Below are positions 14,859 to 26,515 of a stretch of 64,000 bases of DNA, one piece after another. Each line of letters begins with the position of its first letter. Position 1 is the first letter of the stretch. The notes beneath the pieces were generated by a model. That model was not told the origin of the DNA, did not search any database, and worked only from the letters and a program-made list of their open reading frames with translations. Source of the DNA: Lophium mytilinum (Eukaryota; Ascomycota; Dothideomycetes; Mytilinidiales; Mytilinidiaceae); the NCBI GenBank assembly GCA_010093605.1, contig MU004195.1, positions 1,011,736-1,075,735 on the forward strand. The letters are read 5' to 3'. A program made the position numbers and the translations under genes.

Positions 14859-15102
14859 TATAATAGATTATACTCTACTCTCTAGTTATATATTTACCTA
14901 TTACTAGCCTTCTGCCTCTATATCTATTATATTACCTAGCGCTGCCTACGCGCTAGCCCGCTTAGCGCCTACGCGCCTCTCTCTCCTCTATATATATAGT
15001 TTCTACTTAGAAGCCTCTCTTTCTACTCCTTATATAACCTCTTAAAATTAACCTACCTAGTTACCTTATACTACTAAGCTTCTCTATACTATAACTATAA
15101 TA
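14859..15102 (+). repeat. 3' LTR of element C (244 bp)
   Basis: Pairs with 7,046-7,289 over its whole length with about 11 transition differences counted by eye. It is followed at once by the right target duplication. Confidence 0.9.
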
Positions 15103-15107
15103 GAAGC
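15103..15107. repeat. Target-site duplication, right (gaagc)
   Basis: Second copy of the 5-bp duplication of element C; copy B sequence resumes here. Confidence 0.85.
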
Positions 15108-18100
15108 TCTTTATTAGCTTACTTTTTATATTAAATATAATAATAGTTCTTATATAGAATATTATTCTTTATCTAGTACTAGGTTAATAAACTAAAGTTA
15201 ATATATTTAGTAAAATCCGTGCGCAGCGTTTCTTTAAAGTAATAGTATTAGGTTATAAAACTATTATTAATTTTACTATACTTAAGCCTATTAAGAATAA
15301 TATTAAGGTATTATAAAAAGTCTAACGTCTTCTTATTATATTACTATTTTATACCCTTACTATTAAGCTAGTTAAGAAGGTAATTATAATAAACGGCGTT
15401 ACTCTCTTAGAATATAGCGTCTAGATCTTAGATAAGTTTCTTAAGTAATTAATATAGGTTAGTAGATATAAAAAGACTATAGTCTTCTATAATCTTATAT
15501 ATACGCCCTTTATAGTAGCTAATAGTAAGCTAGATTTAGGTTATAGATATAGAATAGATCTACTAGTCTACTTAAACTAAATAGATTAAATAGTTCTTCT
15601 AGGCTATATAAGCTAAAGCTTCTAATTTAAAGTTCTATAAGTAGGTATACTTAGGTTAAGGGCCTTATTATCTAAATTAAGAATAGATAGGTCTATAGAC
15701 CTATAGCTAAGTAAAACTATCTAGTTAGCTTAGGTTTAGATTATCTCTATCTCTACCTCCTCCTCTAGTAGTAGTAAAGTATTATTCTAGAACGCAGTTA
15801 TTTTAGAACTTATCTAGATTAAGTATATATAGTTCTACTAGTAGTAGTAGAAAGACTTTATTAATAGAGTTATAATTAAAGTATTTATTAATATATAGAT
15901 TATTAGGTTATTCTACTAATATATTCTATTAGACTTAAGCTTTAAGCTAGATAATTCGCGTTAAGGCCTATTAGTATTTAGCTTCTAGATTATTAAGCTA
16001 AAGAGTTTAGGCCTAAAAGTTAGCGTGCTTTTTATTATATAGGTATTATACGCAGGCTAACTCTATCTACTTAGACTATAGTTTATAGTTAAGAGTATAG
16101 ACCTATATCTAAAGCTTAGAGAGTTTACTATTAGTAAGTAAATATTTCTTATTTAGGTTCTTAATAGTAGTATTAGTAGCGTTTTATTCTTATATAGTAA
16201 TATTTATTCTATATCTAAAGTTATTATAGTTCTTATCTACTAGTATAATATAGTTCTACTACTATTATAGTACTAGTTAAATATTCTAAATAAGCTTTTA
16301 TAGGTTCTAAAGCTTATATTATTTTTATAGTCTATTACTATACTGCATTTTAAAAATAGAGCTACTAGCGCGCTATATAATTATAAAATATAATTATTAA
16401 TAGTCTTCTACGCGTATTATAATATATTACTTATTACTCTATTCTATACCCGCTACTTACTAGGCTAGGTTAGAAGTATTAAGTCTAGTAATTAATTTAA
16501 CGCGGGTAGATTAGTATTATAATAGAGATATATTAGGGAAGAGAATACTATAAATAGATAGTATTCTTAGATACTTAGAGTTATAGAACTAATAGTTAGG
16601 CTTCTAAGCTATATTATAGTAGGTAGTAGCTTTAGAAGTATTAATAGTAATATCTTAATAGGCTATCTTAAGTTTATAGACTTTATTATCTATATTATTA
16701 CTAAACTAATATTTCTTCTCTTAATAGTCCTATTTATTAGCTAAATTAAAGTTAGAGAAAAAGTCTTTATTATAGGTAGTAGTATTATTAAGTCTAGTAG
16801 CTATATTATTAACTCTAGTAGTTATATTATTAAATTTAGTAGGTAAATAGAAGTTGCCTAGTATATAGCTATCCTCTATTATAGTTAGTACTAGAGGGGC
16901 TAGAGTAACTAGTAGAGGCTTATCTATAGTACTAAACTTAGTCTAATAATATTATAGCTTAGCGGGTGTAACTAGAGGAATTAGTTTAATAGATAGAGCT
17001 AGTTAAGAGGTAGTAGCTAATATCTATAACTAGAATTAGGTTATACCTTATAAGAGTTAAATAAGAGGAGGCTATAGGCTGTAATTAATTTATATTATAT
17101 TATTATTATTATTTTCTATAAAAAGGTATTATAGATTTAGAGCGCCTTTTTAATATAATATAATACTAATATAATAGGGGTTAATAGAAATACTATTAGC
17201 GTTACTAAATAGGCGTCTAGTAGTAGAGCGTCTACTAGAGATAGAGTTACTAAACTATAGGGCTTTAGCGCGGTTAAAAGTATAGTAGTTAGGGTTAGCT
17301 ATATAAAGAGGTAGAAAAAAGTTAGTATAGAAGAAAAAAAACTTAAAAAGGTAAGGTATTAAATTTATATATAAGGGCGCATTAAATTTAAATTATTTAC
17401 TATATGCGCCGGGCGCCTAGAAGGTTCTAGAGGGGCGCTAGTTATACTTAGTTACGGGACTAGAGGGCTATAGTAAATAATAATATTAGGTAGTCTATAG
17501 AAAATAAATAGTATATAGAAAATAAATAGTCTATAAAAAATAGATAGTATATAGAAAATAGGTAGTATATAGAAAATAGATTTATTCTATAATACTAGGT
17601 ATATACTTAGGCTTACTATTATTAATACTAAACTTTCTAGGCGTTAGTCTCTATATAGTAATAGTAATTAATTAGTAATACTAGGCGCGCGCACGCGCTA
17701 TTATCTATACTAAGCTTTCCGGGTATTAGTCTCTATATAATAATAGTAATAGGTAGAAGAAAAAGTTATAGAGCTATTAAAGTAATTAATAATTAGTAGG
17801 GACTTTCTAGGGTGCTACTACTACCTCTCTATTATAGGGGCTTATTGCGGAGCGTCTACTATAGTTATAAGGTCTATTACCTAGCTTTATATATAATAGC
17901 TAAATTACTTTATTAGGGGCCTGCGGCGCTACTAATAGAAGTACTATATTAGTATAGTCTTTATTAGAAGTCTATAATACTACTAATAGTTACTCTATAG
18001 ATATATATATACTAAAGCTTATTATAAGAGTATACTCTATTATAGAAAATTTCTAGAGGTGCTTCTATTACTTCCGGAAGCTAGAAGGGTATTTATCTTA

Positions 18101-18300
18101 TATTAGGGCTTAAGGTTAGAACGTTAGAATTATTAGATTAAATAGTATTAATATTAATAAAAGATAAATATAAAAAAGGAAGAGGTTTCTAGAATAAATA
18201 TTATAATAATCTAAAGGGTAGAGTAATATTTACCTATTCTATAGAGCCTCTATTATATAACCTCTAGTTATATATTATATATAATTATATAGCTATAATA
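15108..18300 (-). mobile_element. Ty3/gypsy retrotransposon copy B, right segment, fossil
   Basis: Collinear with copy A from about 2,750 to 5,924, including the gag-like region and the LTR-like end with its 82-bp direct repeat. It ends at the same terminal sequence (tagctataata) as copy A. With 5,925-7,045 it forms one element interrupted by element C. Only the 5' half relative to its own minus-strand transcription is in the window. Broken throughout by RIP. Confidence 0.75.
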
Positions 18301-20340
18301 AATATAGAATATACTAATAATAGTAGATATACTATTAATTAAAAGCTAGAATCTATCCCCTTATTAGAGATACCTAACTATATATATATACTACCTAAAC
18401 TATATATATATCTTTAAAGTTAATAGCTCTAGCCTACTAATACTAACTCCTTAAATAGTAGTATAGCACGTTACTTTAATATTAAGGAAGATAATAATAA
18501 TATTAACTTTAACCTTCTCTAGTTTGCTAGAATAGCATTCTTAGATTTAAGCTTTAATAATAATAATATACTTAATAGTAATCTATAGAATCTTAATATA
18601 TATATCTTCTAGAATAGCTTTAATAATCTAGACCTTAATATTAATCTTCTATAATTTACTATAGCTAGATTTAATATTTCTCTATATATTCTACGCTCTT
18701 ATACTAAAGCTATATAACTTTCTAAAGCTAATTAATAGTATACTTATACTATAAAAGAATTATAGGCTATAGAAGATAATAAAGTCTTTTAAATTATTTC
18801 TCTTTCTTCTAGATAAAAAGCTCTTCTATCTAAGATTATCTATAAGCTAAAGCTCTTTCTAGATAGAAGTATTAAGTAATTTAAGGCTTATATAGTAGCG
18901 CGTGGCAATTAATAATAATAAGGTATTAACTTTAATAAATTCTAGGTACTAACTCTAAAACCTACCTCTATACGCATTCTACTAGCACTTATAGTACTTC
19001 TTAACTAGAAAAACTATTAAATTAATATTATAACTACCTTTCTTAATACTTCTCTTAGTAAGAAAGTCTTTATTTATCCTTCTCTACTAGTTAAGCTACC
19101 TTCTAGTTACGCTTAGAAACTCTTTTATACTCTCTATAGACTTAAGTAAATACTAAGAGTATAGTATAAGTGCATTAAATATAAGCTTAAGTAACTTAGT
19201 TTCTATATCTTAGAATATAACCTCTATATCTATATTTATAATAGTATATAGATTATTCTATCTATCTATATTAATAATTTTAAAATCTATTATCTATATA
19301 AAGATAATATTTAAAAGTTTAAAGCTAATCTTTTATAGCTCTTTTAGTTTACTAAAAAGAATAAAGACTATATCTACCTTAGTATATATATTAACTACTT
19401 AGAAAATTAAGTTAAGATTTATTAAGCTAGATATACTTATACTATTCTAGAACGCTTTAATCTCTAGAATATCCCTTTAGTTAAAACTCCGGCCGATCTA
19501 AATAATAGGCTTCTTTATAATCTAGATTATATTGCGTTTTTAGAATTTTAGATACTATATCTTTAAGAATTTAGTTCTCTTAACTATCTTTCTACTCTTA
19601 TATAGCTAGATATTTTCTATACTATATTACTCTATAGATAATATAATATAAATTCTAATTAAGCTTATTTTAATATACTTACTTAGATCTACGCCTATCT
19701 TAATAGCTCTCTAGATAATAGTATTATCTATAAGAAATAGAATCTATAACTTACTAGATTTATTAATATAGACTAGAGCGGATATTAAGATACCTAATAC
19801 TCTACTACTAGATAGGTCTTTACTTTTACTAGGGGTCTAATCTTATAGTTCTTAAAAAGATAGACTATTACTATACTCTCTATATGCAAGGCTAAATATA
19901 TAGCCGCTACTAAGGCTATTAAGAAAGCTATATAGATTAAGTATTTTATTAATAATTTAAAGGTAGGTATCTATATTAATAAGATTCTAATTTATATTAA
20001 TAATAAGTTAGCTATTAAGCTAGCTTATAACCCTAAATTCTATTAATAAATAAAGTATATTAATGTTTAATATTATTTTATCTAGAAAAGCGTTAAATAG
20101 AGTAATATTAATATTAGATAGATTAGTAGGTCTAAGAATTCTGCGGATATCTTTACTAAGGTATTAGAAAGAACGCTCTTTAAAAAGTATTAAGTAAGTA
20201 TTATTTTATTATAATAGGTTTTAGAGGGGCTATTTATTTTATACTATCTCTTTTACTTAATCTCTCTCCTTTAAGAGCCTGCGCGAGTTTATTTCTAGAA
20301 CCCTCTTATATTTTATTCTTTATTTATTATAGTTTATATA
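18301..20340 (+). mobile_element. Ty1/copia retrotransposon remnant (element D), fossil
   Basis: The plus strand keeps a copia-type reverse-transcriptase-like block (about 18,800-19,480) followed by an RNase H-like block (about 19,850-20,200), the order expected for the 3' part of a Ty1/copia polyprotein. A short purine tract (ttttagagggg, 20,218-20,228) may mark the start of a 3' LTR. The 5' half is missing here; because copy B ends exactly at 18,300, it may lie on the far side of B, outside the window. Heavily RIP-altered and broken throughout. Confidence 0.7.
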
Positions 20341-20416
20341 AATAAGTATTAGATAGCAAACAGGATCCTTCTATATTAGAAAGATTACCGCAGTAGATAG
20401 AAAGTATCGATCCTGA

Positions 20417-21166
20417 GATATTACTTCTCACTTTCTACAAAATGGACGCATTTCCACCAGAGCTTACCAATACTTTCGTGACACGCTTACCGCCCGCTCC
20501 GCCTACTTTCGCAATATTTTCTCCATAAACCCCTACACTGTCAGCATCAGCCTTCCCGCCATCGACGTTGGCACCTTCGAGCTCTATGACCGACGTATTC
20601 GGTGGGGCTCCCTCCGCCACTCAATTGACTCCGCCTCCCGCGCTGGTAGCATCGAAATTGACGCCTGCTATGACCTCATCAACGCGTACCACCTTGGGCT
20701 CTATCTGGGCGATGGCGAGTTCGCAGACATGGCAGTCGACGAGCTAGTGAAGGAGCTCAAGGGCGATACACCACCATCGATAGCGCTGGTACATAAGGTG
20801 TACGAGGATGTAGCAACATGTTATCCGAGGTCGAAGATCAGCATGTTTTTGGTAGAGTGGGTGGTGAGTCGGAAATTTGCGATAGACTCGCGGTATCATC
20901 CGTACTTTCTAGCGGAAGTCTTGGCGCTTAGGGCGAAGGGGGAGCCAATGAAGGGCATTCCAGATTTTGGAGCTTTGGGAGAGAGTTTGAGGGAGCTTGA
21001 TCGAGAGGGGGGAAATACGTGCTGCGGGACGTGTCGGTATCATGGTCATGGGCCCGAAGTTCGGTGCTGCCTACACAGGAGGTCTGGGTGAGAAGGCTAT
21101 AGCCACATCAGCTTTTTATGGGGGTATTGATGAAGAGTTCAAGGAGAGAAATGACAGGGCGCTGTG
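20417..21166 (+). pseudogene. BTB/POZ-domain gene remnant, 5' part missing at the RIP boundary
   Basis: The frame open from 20,417 to 21,091 has a BTB-like pattern: ARSAYFRNIF, then a leucine-rich strand and TFELY, followed by a helical region with ACYDLINAYHLGLYL. Fungal BTB proteins of this kind often act as adaptors for CUL3 ubiquitin ligases, but no function can be set here. There is no in-frame ATG before the BTB-like block (the ATG at 20,442 is in another frame and soon stops), and the first BTB strands are missing, so the gene seems cut where the transposon island ends. A G-run at 21,007-21,012 sits where the frame may have slipped: another frame is open from there to a stop at 21,166 and reads protein-like (MGPKFGAAYTGG, ending KERNDRAL). 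Codon use is normal and not RIP-like. Confidence 0.55.
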
Positions 21167-21948
21167 AAGAGCGAAGAAAGACTTGTAATGATGTTAAGAA
21201 GAATAGGCTGCACGCAAACCTCCTTCTCTGAATCCTTAATCACTAACGAAAAGGTTCTTATAGAGCACTTAAGTAAGTCAGTAATCTGCTCCAAAAAGCT
21301 TTCGAATTACGACACGCCATCCGGATACAAGCATCGCAGGACAGCCACTTCGAGTGACGAAAGAACGAGTTGGCAGAAGGCCGAGAAAGACGCGCGTGAA
21401 GAGGTGCAGTTGATGAACTAAACCATAAAAATCAGTCGCTACAGTAAGACTATGTCATGAGCTGAAGCCTTGTTAGCTCCGTCTGCGAGAATAGATGGCT
21501 AGAAAAGCGAAGATGAGGGCCAGGAGGGCTGACGTTGTGGTAGAGGAAGGCTCGAGAACTAGCGTGCTGAAAACTACGCGGGCATGCTTCAGATGCTGTT
21601 GTAGAACAACACCTCATGCAGCTCTCTTCCCTCTACCCCAAACTAGCTACATACGGATCGGCTGCATCAGCCATCGTTGCACAGTAAAATCTCTGCGATC
21701 CTTCAAATTAAAACTCTCCAGCCGATCTAAGTCAAGGCGGACCCAAATCTCGTGGCCTCAATCTCGCCCCGTCATTGCCAGCTGTGTCGTGTCTTCTTCC
21801 CCTAACTCAGTATCTTCAAATATCAAATGTTCTCTGCTTTCATCTGTGTACTTGAGCTCGCTAGATCTTGCCAATTTGTCCCCTCATAATTTCACATTCA
21901 AAGCTCAATCTAACATTTCCTATATCGCGAGAAACAGCTCCCTTGAGA
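21167..21948. other. Intergenic, no gene seen
   Basis: Normal base composition. Two short plus-strand frames (21,164-21,421 and 21,495-21,980) match nothing I recognise and the second overlaps the start of the F-box gene. Probably the upstream region of that gene. Confidence 0.5.
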
Positions 21949-23512
21949 ATGCCTATCAACTCAACTCCACTTCCGACTGAGCTCGTTGGTCTGATATTCG
22001 AGCAAGTCAGTGAAGGGCACTCTGTATGAGAACACCTTGCTGACCTTTGAAGCTGTTCATTCTAGACCCTGCCGCTCTTCGGACAGCGAGCACGTGCTGT
22101 CGCCAGTATCGCGATCTAGCTATGCGGCTGCTGGACCAATCTATCCGGTTTAAATATGCTTACCGAGATCGCCTCCACGCGAGGGGCTTTCTAGAGTCTC
22201 TCCTTGCTAATGGAGGCGAAAGAGCCAGGCGGATTCAGAATATAGCAGTCGATTCTCGGCACCCCCGGAGAGTGTCGTTCCTAGATTCCCTCATCATCGC
22301 TCTCCTGCACACTGTCAACAATCTCGTCAGTTTCGAGTAAGAAGTCATCACTCCACTCTTTCCAATGCCATACACTGACAATCACCGCGAAGGTGGAACC
22401 CCATATGGTTGATACCCACGCCTATCGTACAGGAACTCAACTCACGCTGGCCCCAGTGCCGCCTGTCCCTCAACTCATTCATCACGCTAGACCGTGACAA
22501 AATGGACGCATTCATCAGTTCACCATGCCTCTTCTCCCTGAGCACCTCCTTCGAATACGGTTGCGGTGACACCCACCCCCGAAACATTGTCGACATCCTG
22601 ACATCGTGCCCCAATCTCCGCCACTTCGAGTTCCGTACAAAGGGCAAGCTCGGCCCTCGCCCAAGCTCATATCTCCTACCAGAGGGTCACGCATACACTT
22701 TGAAGCCAGGCGCCACACTACCCCCGCTCACCCGCATGGTCCTCATCGAGTGTCCAATGTTCACACCTAGGGTGTCTACCATGTGGTCTCAAGCCGCCGA
22801 CTGGACCCATCTGCAGCATCTCACCCTCAGCAAATGGCACAACATGAAAATCGGCGGCTTCCTATCCGCATTTCATGGCCGCACGCCATCTCTACGCGAA
22901 TTCGCTTTTGACGACACCGTAGACACGATCACCGCTGCACAACACGAGCGCCTAAACACACGCTACCTCTCCCGCTTCCTCCACAGCATCTCCGCGCTAG
23001 AAGTCCTCGACCTCTCCACCGCCGCCTCTGCCTTCCCCGCCCTCGCCCCGGCTATCTACCACCACGCGCCCACCCTCCGCGCATTCCGCTTCCACTGCCC
23101 AGAAACCTGCTACGAGCCCTACCAGAGCCGCACGCTTAATCTCCAGCAGCTCTCAGACCTCGGAAGCAACCTCCCCGCTCTGGAATCACTGACGCTGGAC
23201 ATTGACATCCACAACGCCCGCGCCCTGGCCGCCCTCACGCCCCTCGCCCACCTCTCCCGCTTTACCTCTCTTGCACTCTACACCGACTCCCGCCGCCTGC
23301 GGGACCCGCCTGTTGACCCAGAGGTGTGCGCGCGTGTGTTCAAAAGCCTCCACCCGCCCCTCCGCTCTCTCGTCTTCAACGTCGGCGAGGAGGAGATCCC
23401 GGACCGGCGGATTTGCTGCCAGGCAGCAAATGACGCAGAGCCAAGCTCCCAGCATGATTCGTCCCGAAGATCGGTAGCGGTGGTTGACAGGGTGCGCATC
23501 GAACTAAAGTAG
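21949..23512 (+). CDS. F-box protein with leucine-rich-like C-terminal part
   Basis: Three exons, 21949-22009, 22066-22336 and 22393-23512, give 483 residues with phases that fit at both junctions. Donors are gtgaag and gtaaga; acceptors follow ctag and gaag, the second with a ctgac branch site. The protein opens MPINSTPLPTELVGLIFEQV and goes on with AALRTASTCCRQYRDLA, the usual F-box pattern that binds Skp1 in SCF ubiquitin ligases. The rest has spaced leucine segments (for example LRHFEFR, LQHLTLSKW, ALESLTLDIDI) like the diverged leucine-rich repeats of fungal F-box proteins, which select substrates. Target unknown. The 3' end is duplicated just downstream. The exon structure is inferred by hand. 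Confidence 0.75.
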
Positions 23513-23730
23513 CTCCATAAAGTACTATGCGGGCCAAGCCCACAGCTATTGAGCAAAGCCTTTCACGAGGCGTTGAGACCATGTCAGAAGCCCCTAAAAG
23601 CGGAGTAGATAGATATGCCGTAACGACATCACGAAACAAATCTCGGACTATAGCGCATCGGAAAGATATTATTAATAGAACACAAGTATATCTATATTTA
23701 ACTATATGCGGCCCTCCCCTGCGCCCCCGT

Positions 23731-24004
23731 GCTCTCCCTTCTAGTTACCATCGACGCAGCGGCGTGCGCGCGCGTGTTCTATAGGCTGCACCCGCCCCTG
23801 CGCATCTTCGTCGTCAAGCTCGGCGATGGGACGATCTCGGGTCGGCAGATGCGCTGTCGGGCTACGGACGATATGGAGGGGGGACCGCGGCTGGATTGGG
23901 CTAGGAGACCGGTAGCAGTAGTCGAGGGCGTGCGCGTCGAGTCTGAGCGCGCGCCTGAGCCGCCGGCTTTCGGGGCTGTGAAGAGGGGGAAGCGGTTCCG
24001 CTGA
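23731..24004 (+). pseudogene. Duplicated 3' fragment of the F-box gene
   Basis: The frame ending at 24,004 repeats the last part of the neighbouring F-box gene. CARVF..LHPPLR is followed by a G(D/E)-containing strand, and RR.VAVV..VR matches at the end; the matching DNA is about 23,320-23,505 against 23,755-23,945. No F-box or leucine-rich part precedes it, so it is a partial tandem copy about 440 bp downstream. The sequence has drifted and gained a C-terminal tail rich in arginine. A short AT-rich stretch (23,640-23,710) lies between the two copies. Confidence 0.65.
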
Positions 24005-24403
24005 TGGCGTAGCGAGACGGCGTGTTATGTGTGCAAAGCTAGAGAGGGTGCGGGAGAGGTGGCGGGGTGGTTCTAGAAAGGGTGATGAGATTGTTTCGCG
24101 GAGTGGTGTGAAGGAGGGCCCTCTGTGGTCGATTTTTCTAGGTCGGATACTTGAAATATTCTGAAAGGGCGTAGGGTGGTAGAGCAAAGAAAGAGCGAGA
24201 TGCGTAGGCCTTAACTGAAGAAAATCGTGATAGCAGAAGAATGATAGCAAACGAGTGATGGCATTAGTGTTTGCAGGGCTTAACTGAGTCTGAGCTCCCT
24301 AAACTACCTCAGCCAGCTATCAAACCCGTCGCCAGTACTACTTAGCCTTTTGAACGCCACCAATGCGCATATCACCTTTCCTCATCTTTACTCATTCCAA
24401 CCC
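24005..24403. other. Intergenic between converging genes
   Basis: Lies between the 3' end of the F-box duplicate and the 3' end of TMA64. I see no gene or RNA; probably 3' flanks. Confidence 0.5.
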
Positions 24404-26515
24404 CTACTTCTTCTTCTTCGTCTTATCCACCACCTCCACCCACCCCCTCAGCACCCCCCTCCTCTCCAGCGCCTTAAACACCGCATCCTTCTGCGGCCCC
24501 TGCACCAGGATCTCCATAACCGGATTCTTCGGACTACTCCCCATCAACTTATCCACACTCGTGCTACTCGCACACGCCTTCCGTAGTTCATCCGCTAAAT
24601 CCTGCGGCTGGATAAAGAACGGCTCAACGCCATGCACCTTCGTCACCGTCTTGCTGCCCGTGCGCGTCTCGAGAACAATCTGGATCTTGGGCGGCGCGCC
24701 CGCTTTTGGCTTGGGGTGGTCGCTAGAGGGGGCAGACTCACGGACGATGACGTGGAAGGGCGCGGAGGCGGCGACGAAGCGCTCGGCGAGCGCGTCTCGT
24801 GGGATAGCGCCGGCGGCGAGGGCTTGGGAGTCGAGAGCGGAGTTTGTGAAGAGAGTGTTTGCAATGAGGGGGTTGAGGGTTATAAGGCGCTTGTTCTTGG
24901 GGGAGACGAGGTTCTCGGCCTCGATGTAGGCGCCGAGGATGGATTTGAGCTCGGATGCGGGATAGTAGCTTCGAGAGTCGGAGCCAGAGGGGGCGAAGAT
25001 AGGGGCGAGTTTGTCTTTCGCGCGGAGGAGGGATTGGATTTTGAGTTTCTGGCCTATGGAAGGGTCGGAGGAGTCTGTTGGAGCGGAGGGGGCTTTGCCG
25101 TTAGTAGCTGGAGCAGAAGCGGGAGGGTCTTTTCTGGGTAGTCGATACGGCTTGAAGGATGTGAAGGCGTCGTCTGTGAAGTCGATGTCGAGGATGACGA
25201 CTTGGTTTCCATCTCGGTCTTTGGACTTGAGCATCTTGGTCTTGTCGAGGGATTTGATGAACTTCTTGATGTTCTTCCAGCTCGTCTTCTTGATTTGAAG
25301 CGATGCTGCTCGGGCGGGGGTATACGCTGGTAGGAAAGGCTGGACTAGAGTCGACATAACGATGGATTGGGACAGAGGGAATTCGAGGCCATAACTGGGC
25401 AGGTTCTTGTTGGTCTTCATGTGGTGTGTGACACCGTAGAGGAAGGCGTCTCGGAAAGCCTCGTCGATCTCTGTATCGTCTGTCAGCAACAACGAAACAA
25501 AATGCACGGAATAGAACATGATTATGTCCCTTACCCTTCTGACTCAACTCCCTATCCTCCAACACATCCACAAACCCCTCATTCGCCGGCACATCCTCCC
25601 CTTCCACGCCCTGCTCTCGCTCCGCCTTCGACCGCTCAGCACTCAACTCCACACCCCCCTCCTCATCCCCATCCTCCAACTCCATCTCCTGCGCCTGCTG
25701 CACCAACTCCCCATCCTCCCCACCCACATCCCACCCCTCCAAATGCTCCGGCGCCAGCCCACCGGGCCTTCCCCCAGAGCTCCACGCCCATATCTCATCG
25801 CCCGCCCAATGAAACGTCTGCACCGCATGCCCCTTCGCCCCCTGCACCTTCTGCAACGCACTAACATCAATCTCACACCTCCCCACCACCATCGGCACCG
25901 TCGGGCTCTCTAAGCTCGCAATCGCCACCACCGCGCCCTGCTTCGCCTTTGCTGGGAACGGCGGCCCGCGCTGCAAGCCCGGCGTCATGAGGTCCGCGCC
26001 GCTCTGCAGCTTCTCGACGACGGCGTGGGGCGTAAAGAGGAGGGGGAGGATGCCGGGGTTGCGCCATAGCGTGTAGACTGCGTCACACAGTTCGAGTTAG
26101 TGGGTTGCTGTGTCGAGTTGAGGGTGGGGGACGAACTGGTGGGGTACAGCTTCTCCTCGACCTTGACCCACAGGATACGCTGCTCTTCGCCGTCGTGGGC
26201 GCCGACGTACACGGTGCCGGAGACCTGCTTGAGGTCCGGGCCCGCGGTGGTTGTGAATCTCGCCGATTGCGCGTTCTCGGGGAGGAGAGAGCGTCGGAGA
26301 GCTGTGAGGGCGGCTACCGATGCTGCTTTGTCCTCCCCTTCTGCTTCCCCATCGTTTTGAATTGGAAGGGCGATGCCAAAGTCGGCTATGATGCTGTCGG
26401 CGGTGCGGCGGCGGTCGGAGGATTTGAGAGGGGAGAGGGGTTTGATCTAGGGAAGTTTAGCAGAGATTGGGAATGGGCGGTGGATGCTAGGTACGTTTGG
26501 CTTCTTTTTGAACAT
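24404..26515 (-). CDS. TMA64: Translation initiation factor eIF2D (ligatin/Tma64)
   Basis: Four exons, 26495-26515, 26137-26446, 25535-26077 and 24404-25479, encode 649 residues, close to the usual length. The start MFKKKPN and then IKPLSPLKSSDRRR is the family's N-terminus. The PUA region follows (VYVGAHDGEEQ.ILWVKVEEKLYP, about residues 85-190, with MTPGLQRGPPFP). After an acidic linker come a winged-helix part (from about 290), a SWIB/MDM2-like domain (about 430-520) and a C-terminal SUI1/eIF1-like domain (TVTKVHGVEPFFI, then VMEILVQGPQK, about 560-645). eIF2D binds the 40S subunit and handles non-canonical tRNA delivery and recycling of post-termination 40S, overlapping with MCT-1/DENR (Tma20/Tma22). 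The first exon codes for only seven residues. Introns are 48, 59 and 55 bp. Confidence 0.93.

Larger units (their letters stand above)
7046..15102 (+). mobile_element. Full-length Ty3/gypsy chromovirus-type LTR retrotransposon (element C), RIP-degraded fossil
   Basis: About 8.06 kb between two 244-bp LTRs, flanked by a gaagc target duplication. Reading on the plus strand, the internal part shows in order a gag-like region (about 7,700-9,950), a reverse-transcriptase-like region (about 10,960-11,800), an RNase H-like region (to about 12,250), an integrase-like region (about 12,900-13,750) and a chromodomain-like block (about 14,160-14,340). A purine-rich tract with seven G lies just before the right LTR. 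Gag-pol order with reverse transcriptase before integrase and a terminal chromodomain is the chromovirus plan. All ends are present but the coding part is broken throughout. The LTRs differ at about 11 sites, all transitions by eye; RIP makes an LTR clock unreliable, so I give no age beyond younger than copy B. Confidence 0.85.

Noticed and set aside
20437-22512. A 16-base identity (acaaaatggacgcatt) between the BTB remnant and the F-box gene
   Set aside because: The match does not extend, and it is in a different frame in the BTB remnant; most likely chance.
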